51,867 bases of DNA, from NCBI RefSeq assembly GCF_000485595.1, contig NW_014577106.1:531105-582971 (forward strand), given 5' to 3'. A model generated the notes under the pieces. That model did no database searches and was not told the origin of the DNA. It was given only the letters and a program-made list of their open reading frames with translations. The stretch comes from Priapulus caudatus. Its lineage: Eukaryota > Priapulida > Priapulimorpha > Priapulimorphida > Priapulidae. The translations under genes and the position numbers were made by a program. Below are positions 1 through 13,000 of this stretch, in pieces; positions within the stretch are counted from its first letter, which is position 1; each line of letters opens with the position of its first letter.

Positions 1-170
1 ACACACTCTCTCTCTCACGCGCGCGCGCTCTCTCTCTCTCTACCTCTATCCCCCTCTCTTTCTCTCACACACACACACACACACTCTCTCTCTCACGCGC
101 GCGCGCTCTCTCTCTCTCTACCTCTATCCGCCTCCTCCTCTCTCTCGCCTTCTCTCTCTCTTATGCCTGC
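1..170. repeat. CT/CA/CG microsatellite, duplicated
   Basis: Simple sequence of (CT)n, (CA)n and (CG)n blocks. The block order CA-CT-CG-CT followed by a TACCTCTATCC tail occurs twice, about 77 bases apart, so the microsatellite itself has been duplicated in tandem. Confidence 0.9.
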
Positions 171-800
171 TCTCTTATCGTGCGCTCCTCCTCTCACTGT
201 ATCACTACCCTCCTCTATCTCGCTCTCCTCTCATCTCCCCTCTCAATAACAATAATAATAATAATAAATAATAATCGTATAAATGAATACTATCGCGTAT
301 CAGAAAAGGAGAAGCTATGTTTGTGTATATCGCGAAACAGAGCCGTATATATAATATCTGTCGCGAAAATGACCCGCTTATATTGTATACAGCATAGATA
401 TTTGATTATCTAATCATTACACAAATCGTACTCTTACTCTTATATCTGGCAGAACTTGTTTGCCAGAACATGAGCAAATAACTCACGTGTGCGATTCACT
501 CGCTTACGTCACGGTCTCGTCAAATTGCGCCGAACACTCGCCGTAAATCGCGCTTTATTTTACCTCGGCTTTGTTTTGAAAACTCGTGTAATTTCTCGCG
601 GACTTGATAAAATTTTTAATTTTGCCCTCAAAATCGATATAAATTCATTTTTTTGGAAATAAATCTTTTTATATTAGTTTGTTTTGTTAATAGATGTGTT
701 TGTTATTCTATTGCGGTCATTTTGATACCTCATTTGTTTAATTTGATCGAAAAATAACGATTTTATGATTTTTTTCACATTTTGGGTAAATTTCACTATG

Positions 801-832
801 GCGGCCATCTTGATGACGTCATAACCGGAAGT
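801..832. promoter_or_regulatory. YY1 / CRE / ETS-like motif cluster
   Basis: Three motifs typical of animal housekeeping promoters occur within 32 bases: a YY1-like GCGGCCATCTTG (801-812), a full palindromic CRE TGACGTCA (814-821) and an ETS/GABP-like ACCGGAAGT (824-832). No first exon is seen next to it. It could be an internal promoter, a promoter for an unseen transcript, or part of a dispersed repeat that carries these motifs. The motifs are direct observation; a promoter role is inference. Confidence 0.3.
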
Positions 833-1105
833 TCGTCCCAACTTACGCAATGTTAACATTTATTTTCATGATCAGAGCCTCATGGGGCTTCAGAAAAATA
901 TTGGTTCGGAGGTTTGTGGGGGGGGGGTGCACGGTGGACCCTCCTAGCTCCCGGCCTATATGTTTCATTATGTTAGATCAGACAGTTTAAAGTACCACGA
1001 CAAGTTCGAGATGTATGAAGACAAACATTGCTTTAAAATAGAGGTCACCAAGGCAACTTACTTTTTATCAATCTTTTTTGAGAAACAGGGAGGAATACAT
1101 AGATA

Positions 1106-1135
1106 CAGGAGTCTATCAATATTGATAGACTCCTG
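1106..1135. repeat. 30-bp perfect palindrome
   Basis: Two 15-base arms with no spacer, centred on AAT|ATT at 1120/1121, reading CAGGAGTCTATCAAT on each strand. The function is unknown and the site lies in probable intron DNA. Confidence 0.8.
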
Positions 1136-1316
1136 ATAGATACACAACATGGAATTTCCATTGCTACCATGGTAAACTTTAAGCTATGGTGTCGCATTGC
1201 ATCCAAGAGCTTTCGTTTTATCCTCACACAAGTTTACGTCTCACATCGAACATAATTACCTGGGTTGTTTTGGATAACAACTGCTGAACTTGTCCGATTT
1301 CTTGCTTACGTTTCAG

Positions 1317-4832
<3,516 letters not shown>

Positions 4833-5200
4833 ACAGCCTCTGTGTCTTCTACAAAGGCTAGTGACAAGTTACACATGATCTACTCATCCGACATGAAGTT
4901 ATTTCTTCTTGTTGAAAAAAATTAATGCTAGAGCCTTACGCATTTTTAACAAAGACCGCTACAGAGTGCGCAAAGCGAAATGTCGTCTTGTCTGCAGGCT
5001 GGTTTATTCATTCCAGGTTGTTCATAGTCTGAACTCGGTAGCGTGTCAATAACATGATTATCTGCAATTCATATTAGGTTGGTACGAGTTACCATTGGAT
5101 CAATTGAACGTAAATTAATTCTCAATGATACCTACGTTTTCAATCTTAATAAGAGGCTAGCTAGCTTTCAGATTGTTGCAGCTGAGGTTGTTGTGCAGTC

Positions 5201-5260
5201 AGATCGATTGCAGCAACAGCAGATCGATTGTTGCAACAGCAGATCGATTGTTGTGCAGTC
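5201..5260. repeat. 3 x 20-bp tandem repeat in the ACAA2 3' region
   Basis: Units at 5201-5220, 5221-5240 and 5241-5260 share AGATCGATTG; the first two also share GCAACAGC. Degenerate flanking copies contain TCAGATTGTTGCAG-like sequence. Confidence 0.75.
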
Positions 5261-5496
5261 TCAGATCGTTGCAGATTGTTGGCCATTTAAATATGACACT
5301 GCTCTTCTTAACTCGACCAGGATTGAGACTAGGGCAATACCTCTTAAGTATCAGTATTCAGCATACATCCGAGTTGCATCTAGTAATAATTTTCAGGTAT
5401 CTCGTTATATCAGCTCCATCGAGTGCACATGGCGATAATCTTGTAAAGCAGATGGATGCCTGACTGAATGTTTTGTGATATTTTGTACGAAATTAT

Positions 5497-5502
5497 ATTA
5501 AA
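5497..5502 (+). terminator. Probable ACAA2 polyadenylation signal (ATTAAA)
   Basis: A common variant hexamer about 665 bases after the ACAA2 stop, followed by a T/GT-rich stretch. No AATAAA lies closer on the plus strand. Confidence 0.4.
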
Positions 5503-5666
5503 TTACATATATTGGTGGCGTTTATTGTAAATGGATTTTTTGTGTTATGGTTTGTGAGCATGTGGTCGTAGTGTGCGAGTGAATCTGCATGATATTAGTA
5601 CGAAATGTAAACATGTGAAGATTAACAAAACTTGCAATATCCAGTATTTGTCAAAACATTAAATAC

Positions 5667-5672
5667 TTTTAT
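5667..5672 (-). terminator. Probable BORA polyadenylation signal (AATAAA on minus strand)
   Basis: TTTATT on the plus strand gives AATAAA on the minus strand, about 580 bases after the BORA stop codon. The two convergent genes would then end less than 200 bases apart. Confidence 0.45.
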
Positions 5673-6250
5673 TTCCTGTTCAAAACGTCACAAATTCAGT
5701 ATAAAAATTATATATATAAGCAGCTACTATAATTAAAGATTATAATAATTATGAGTCGGTTGGCTTTGTGCAGTTTGAACAATTGTTACATCTGACATTA
5801 CATATTTATATAGCACACATAATATTACTATTTTAGCAACCTTTTCAAACATGTGCAGTGACAGAATAAACCAATTGCAATAATTCAAAGAACTAAACAC
5901 AATAATAAAAAATTAAAGCTGGTTTGGAAAGAGCACTGTACAAAAGATTCATTTCATTTTTTCACATTTTCTTTGTCATATTGTTGTCAGTATTCATGTG
6001 ATATTTTTGCTAAATCGAAATCTGGATAATGTGCTATGATTTTCCAGGCACACTAGACTGGTCTGATTCGATGTTACAAATAAACGTTGGAATTTCTATA
6101 AATTAAAGGTGCCACATTGTGAATATGACAACTGGTGACCAACCATAATTTTAGTACGTTTTATCATTTTTCTCACACAAAAGGCCATCATATACATATA
6201 CTGCACTGGTGATACAGCACGAAACAACATTGGCAGCATCAGGAGCAATG

Positions 6251-7071
6251 TCACGAGCTGACGTCCATGTCTGCCAGAGTGCCACACCGCCGAAGCTTCT
6301 GCGGTGTTGAGGAGACAATCGGTTCCCAGTAGAAAAAAGAACCCGTGCTTGGTTCTTTTCCAGCCACCTTTTGCATGGCAAGAGACTCCAGTGGTTTGCA
6401 TGCCTCCGAGGTCAGGGACTGGCGACCAGAATCCGCCTCCATCTCACTGCTGTTTGACCGATCTTCCAACAGCTGATGCTTCAGTGCGTTAGCGTGGTCG
6501 CCGGCACGCACGGCAGCGACATTTGCAATTTTCGCCTTGTTCACGGGAAGTTCGCTGAGGTTTTCCGACGGGTTACGGCCGAAGGTGTTCGACAGAAAGC
6601 CGCTCTGGTACACGGAGTCGTGATTCGTCAACTGGAGGCTGCCCGTCACGTACCCCGTGTCCTGATTCGTCGACATCAGGTGGCTGCCGGTCATGCACGC
6701 GTCGTGACTCGTCAGGTTTGTCGGCGGCTGCGACGCCGCGAGCGGGCCGGCCGCGGCGGCATCGTCGTCGCCGCGAGAGTTCTCGTCGGCGTCCATCGCG
6801 CAGATCATCGACAGCGTCAGGTTGCGGCGCGCCGTCGTCACCGTCGGCCGCTCAGTGAAGCTCGTCTCTGGCTTGCTGCTCGCACGCTCGTGGTTCACCA
6901 GGCTGTCATTGCCGTGCGCGACCCGGTCCCCGCTGCTGCCATCGCTACCGCTAAGGAAGCTGCCATACTGACCGCTATGAATGTCGGACAAGCTGCGACA
7001 GTCGACGGTGGCGTCGTCGACCGATGCGAGTCTCTGGCTCATCCTGCTGCCCGCCGATGACAACGTGGCGC
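6251..7071 (-). CDS. BORA: BORA last exon (C-terminal Ser/Thr-rich tail)
   Basis: 821 bp, phase 1 in, acceptor CGCATCAG|GCGCC, stop TGA at 6253-6251. It encodes about 273 residues that are Ser/Thr/Asp-rich and probably disordered, with three 14-residue degron-like repeats and a WEPIVSSTPQKLRR segment near the end. It is GC-richer than the introns. Confidence 0.85.
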
Positions 7072-10000
7072 CTGATGCGGCAAAAAACACCGCGATTTAA
7101 CAATATAAACCCTTGAAACGTACGATGCCCGTTTTACATCAAGAAATCCCCCACAAAAAAGAAAGAAGAATATAACGATCAAGTTTACACTATATGTAGT
7201 TTGTAACTGTACAGTACTCTAGGTGTAATTAATATACAGTATTATATACGCTACCTGAAATAATAAATAACTAGATTTTGCTATGTTAAATAAATGCTTA
7301 CCAATGCTTAACAACAGATGTGAGTCTCGTGTTTGATTATGTACTGCATAGCAATTTACATAGTATATACACTATATCAGTATATACAGTTTCAGTTCAG
7401 TTTTAGTTCATATGTCACGTTCCAATCAGTGTGCAATCTCTATCGGGTTTTACATAAATAAAAACACTTGAATTTATATAATGTTCAGACGAGGACATAC
7501 CACTGTAATATGCGTAAAATTATGCACAAAACAAACATTAGCACTATGCATGGCATTTTGCTATACACATGTACACATTTATTTCACTATTTGGTTTGTT
7601 AGTTTCCTACGTTTAAAAGTAATGCATATTAATTCTAATTAATTCTAATTATTAATCGATTTCCAGGGCAACTTTTTCTTTTGGGGTCGCCCCCGATATC
7701 ATGTTTTCGAGGGCTCTTTTTGGCATTTCGGGGGCGAAATCGCCCGCCGCCCCCATGTATTTTTTTCCCTGGCTTCCAGCGCTATCACAGTTCTCATGAA
7801 GTCACACAGGACTCATCCAGATGCAAGTTATAAAGTCGAAGGAATAGTATTTCACTTCATACTCACATTAAAGTGATTACGTCACCGTAAATAGTAAAAG
7901 TAAAAAAATCATGTCCACTTTTTCACAAAATGTAAGTAATTCTGTTCACATTATATGGTTAAACTGCTGCATTATACTTCCTATTTTACTATATTGTCCG
8001 ATGTAAACATAAACTCGTGACTCATACATAGCCCATAGCAAGCAATTAATGTCAGGATCATAATGTCAAATCGTCCAGGTTTTCTGGATTTTTAACTAGT
8101 TAAGAAACAATCTTATCAGGTAAGAATTTGAAGATATATATACATTTAGTCCCGTTAGTACTTACTTTTAATGTAAAAAATGGCAACAAAAATTTTACAA
8201 ATAATATACACCATAGAAAATTCGTGACGTAGTCAATTTAACTTGACCCTGCATATTAACCCTGGTACTATTGACACGCCTCGCATATTTCCTAAAACAT
8301 TTGCAGCGATCTCAAAAATGAAAAAAATGAAAACTAAAATCCTGGAAATCCGCAGAAGATTCTCATTCCTGTATATATCAGTAGATATACATACCTGGAG
8401 TCTTCTCTCCTGACGCAAGGCTCCCAATCGGTGACATCTGAGGACTATTCATCTGGCTGGGGGGAGTGTCAGAGGCACGTGGCGCTACCTTGTGATGAGG
8501 GCCGACATCGAATTTTGAAAGGATTTCGGGACTATTATCACAGTCGTATTCCACCTGTATATGAAAAGCTCAAGTTAAGTAATTACCATAGCACCATATC
8601 AACACCTATAAAACACCATAGGCTCTTGCCTTGTTTGTTATTCAATAGGGCAGTAGTTGAGTTACACATTTTAACATTGTGCAGGTGTCCTCATTTGTGT
8701 ATGGAGTGTGATGAACTAACCTTACCGGATGTGTACATGTGGCAACAAATTTACAATCACAGTAACAGTACAGTTCCTCAATCACTTATCTGTAATTCCA
8801 AAATGTGAAAAGCACTGACAACCAAAATATTTTTGCGGAGCGTCCTTCGTGCACATAACACAGCCCGGAGCTGTCGAACATGACCCGGCGCAGTGCACGC
8901 TTGACCCAAACAATTATGCCGCGTCAGTTGTATTGTTTTGCTTTTTAGGTATTTTGAGCTAAATTTCACTGTGAAAATTTCAAAAACATTTGCATATTCT
9001 CTTATGGATAACAGTGAGAAGAAGAAAAGGAATTAAGCATGTATTATTATCGATAGCACATAAAATGAAGTCATTGCAGAAGCTCCACAGTTGCTGCATG
9101 CTATGGAATTCTGTAACAGACTCTGCTAGGGCATTACTGTTATGTGGTAAATGTATTGTAGTACTGTTCTGAAATCCAAGCAATTTTCAAATTTTGAAAC
9201 ACACCTGGCTCAAGGATTTCAGGTAAGGGATTGTGGATTTGTACAAAACCATGCCACCGATGCACTAGCATCATATGTGCATTGGCAGCTAATCGATATT
9301 TGTTAGGTCATCTGGTAACCATACCGATAACACGGTATATAATATTCTGTATGAAGTGCTGCAAAATTTAATGCTGTGCATGTGTCGACAGTCATAAAGA
9401 TAACTCTAGATTAAGTATTTAGTATCAACAGTTTGAAAGTGAAATAGTTTTTTAACGCATAACACCTCGCACTCGGCGCATATCACATTGGTTAGTATTG
9501 GATCTGGCTTGCACTTAGGTTTTTCAAATTTGTATGTGCCGATAGACAGCTAATTTGATGCTAATTGCACAACTGACCTGGTCACCCGTGACAAGATGCC
9601 AGCCACGGCCGGGACTGGCCACATCATCAACCTGTGCCACGTCCGAGCTGATCCCATTGGCTTCCTCGCAGAAGAACAACTTCCTGCGCAGCACAGAATT
9701 GTTCAGTGGCTCCTCCTCTTGGTAGGTATAGTAATGAGCTGCACAAAGCACAGAGATTATGACTTTATTAACAACCTGCAAGAAGCAAGGCTCAACGTGT
9801 AATGCAAACATCATGACATTATGTAATTATGATAACATGTTTTGGCTGCTGATGCACACGAAAATTGCAGGGAAAGTATGCTAGTTCATTTATCTAACTT
9901 GTTGTGTACGCACACACGCACGCACGCGCAAATGCATGCTTGAACACACACATAAATTCACGCATGTATGCTTGAACACATACACAAATTCATGCATGCA

Positions 10001-13000
10001 TGCTCGAAAACGGACACAAATTTATGCATGCATGCTTGAACAGATACACACAACAAGTGCAAGCATGCATGTTTGAACACACACAAATGCATTCGTGAAT
10101 GCTTGAACACAAAGACACATGAGTGATTATAAACGCTGTTTGTGCAGTGACGTCAACCACCTACCAAGAAGCTTCTCTAGGTTGACATTCATCGGCAACG
10201 TGAGGGTCGTCTGGCAGCTGGCTGTAATTGCAGTGTAGAATGATAATACACTCAGTAGACGAGAACATCTCAGCAGGGAACCGAATGCAAGGTGGCCATG
10301 ACATCAATGACACAGTTAATTAACATTAGCATCGCAGAACGTCGTTCTACTCCAACCACACAGAAAATACTGACCGTTTACACTAACCCTGACTAGCATT
10401 TTTTGGGATCGGTAAATGAAGAAAGACCTGTTGACTAGACTCCTGAGAGATCAGCAAATCATTCTGCCCATCCCTTGGTGAAATTTCTAACACTTACATA
10501 CTCACAATACATAGTGCACAGTTACGCATAGAATATGACAAATAATATACGAGTATTCATAAACAGGATTCAAAATCAAGGGCAACAATCGGCAGTTTCT
10601 CTGTTCTCAATGTTGGCAGCAGATACTTGCTGCCAAGAAATTCCTTAAAAAGTAAAAGCACCAAAGTTACAGGCAATTTCTGTTGCCATGGTGGGTAGTT
10701 GTTCAGGCATGTTTTGTTTTTTTAAATCATGTAGATCCTATGTGACCGTCCATACTTAATTTGGGGGTGGGCAACTTGGGTAAAGCATGGCATTCATATT
10801 TAGAATGAACGAACCACGGAAATAGGGCTAGGAGGCCAAACCAGCTTCCATATGAACAGAGGCAATAAGACAGTACTAGTGGGGTGGGAGGAAGTGGAAC
10901 TGCTATGGGTTTTATCAGGCTTCTACTCTCTTAAAAATATCTTACCATCTTGGAGTTTCCTGGTAGCAGAGCCAGTACAGTCATCTTCTGGTGACTGATT
11001 TTTTACACTAGTATTAGGCACTGTGAAAATAAATAAATGAAAAATTAACAGAGTAAGGGTACATTAACTGTGTGATAAATCCATGTACTCAACCTATTAG
11101 CAAGTTTATAAAATTGGTTTAGTCGTGTTTGTCAACTTGAATAAAGTTGATTTCACTTGACACAAGTTAGCAGCAAATAATAAGAGCTAGAAATACAATC
11201 AGTTGGTAGTGGTCCAGTAGATGAGTCCTGACCTCTATGAGATTGTTGTAGACATGGAACTGTTTTTATGCCCCCACCGCGGGCGCGTTTTTATGCGCAT
11301 TTGCAAATTTTATCTGTCTTGGCTGCAGACTAGTCAGGAACGAGATTTATGGTTGACCATGTGGCCTGTGATGGCTGACTTGAGTAGTTTGTCTGTGGTG
11401 GAGGTCAGACAGTCCCGAGTGCAACATATGTTGCCACTTCTGAATTATACCCCTTGTTCAAGTTATTGTTATTTGTAATTTTATTATCAGGCTTTCCCAT
11501 ATGGAGACACTGGTACAATAAGCATTACCAAGTTGGTAAACCGAGTCGAAGATATCATCACGGTCTAATTCGTTTTTCTAATTATGGCATTTTTACCTCT
11601 TGTGGGCATTTTATTCACTTTTCTTTGTCCTTTTACCTCTATAACAAGTGCCACAGAGCGACAGCGCTCACCTGACGGCAGGTGTTCTGATGCTAAACTC
11701 ACTGGCAAACGAATGAAGAGGCACCCTCCAATCACCGCGTTCGTGCTCAGAGCATATATCTAGGATATTAACTAATACTAGATTCTAAAAATCTATGATA
11801 GCTAGGCTTTGCTCATAGCGCGGTAGTACCAGTAATAAATATACAGCTGTGTAACTTTAATGACTTCGCCTATATTAACATGTTATCATGGATATCGTCG
11901 AGCGCGAGCGTAGTGTGGTGGTGGGGGGGAGAGTGGGGGAGGGCGGGTGGAGGGCGTCTAATAGCAAAAGCAGTTGCCGCGAGGATGGCGCCGTGCAAGT
12001 GCATCAATAACAAAAAGATGGCATCACCCTTCGGTGCCATGATAACCTCACTCCATTGAGTTGCTGAAATCCAAGTATATTCAGGCAGGAGAAATTTCGC
12101 TCAGCTGTGAGTTAACACATCTGCATTGCAAGGTTGCCAGGCAATAATTATGATTAGAATTAGTGACGGTTCACGCCGCCATACATGCGTAATGGGCTGC
12201 CCTATGTTTTGCCTACCCACGCGAGCATTCAGGGGTTCATTACAGTGAGCTAATACAGGGTGCTACTCAGGGTGCTAAATACAGACTGCTTAGAAAATAA
12301 TATGATTTAAGGAGCGTAAACCTTGTTCAACAAAACATTTGCCCTTTGCAACATTGAACTTGCAACTGTAGCCTCACATCCACAATAGCAAAAGCAGTTC
12401 AGTCCTTTGGTTAACAGTCAACAAATCCATGTTAACCCTCCTCTTGAGGGGCAAAAGGTTATCCGACACTTGCTCTTCGCAGGTCAGCAGAAAGTACATT
12501 TCATGGTCCTTTCAATAAAGCCATAAAAATGCTAGGTCACTGCCTGAACAAAAAAGTTTTCAATTGCTGCCGTCAGACCATGTCCTCAGAATATGCCTAA
12601 AATCTGCCCTGTGCCCCATTGACCTTTTGACCTCAAATTTCGGCAGCAGTGATGGCTTTTCCTACCATGATGCTATACACGCGACTATCACGAGCCTAGG
12701 GTCGAGCCGTTTAGATTTGTGCGCAATTCTGCATTTCCCTCCTATACCTTAAGTTAAGGAGGAATTGTCCCCTTCTTTACACTCTCTGACCTTTGACCTT
12801 TGACCCCAGCTTCGACATCCCAACTCGTTTTCGGATTACCCCCCCACGTCCGAATATCGAGTGACCGTACGTCGAGCGGTTAAGATTTGTGCCAACTTGG
12901 TTACGACGCCGGCTGTGACTCACGTCTCATCGCGAAATTCTACAAGCTGCATCTGACTATGTCAGATGAGCTAAAAACCCATCGAGAACTACCTTAGGTA

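Larger units (their letters stand above)
171..1316. other. Non-coding stretch upstream of the first visible thiolase exon
   Basis: No exon resembling the thiolase N-terminus (about 60 residues) could be found on either strand, so the first exon(s) of the gene probably lie outside the window. The stretch is AT-rich and holds the promoter-like cluster at 801-832, a G-run near 908-926 and the palindrome at 1106-1135. Everything up to 1316 would be intron if the gene starts further upstream. Confidence 0.6.
4833..5666 (+). other. ACAA2 3'UTR and intergenic DNA
   Basis: No coding signal. It contains three tandem copies of a 20-bp unit AGATCGATTGTTGCAACAGC at about 5201-5260 (first copy slightly diverged) and an ATTAAA polyadenylation signal at 5497-5502. 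Open frames here are low-complexity readings of the 20-bp repeat and have no recognisable domain. Confidence 0.6.

Noticed and set aside
6476-7060. 194-codon plus-strand frame opposite the BORA last exon
   Set aside because: Arg/Ala/Val-rich shadow of a GC-rich coding exon; the minus frame fits BORA by phase and motifs.
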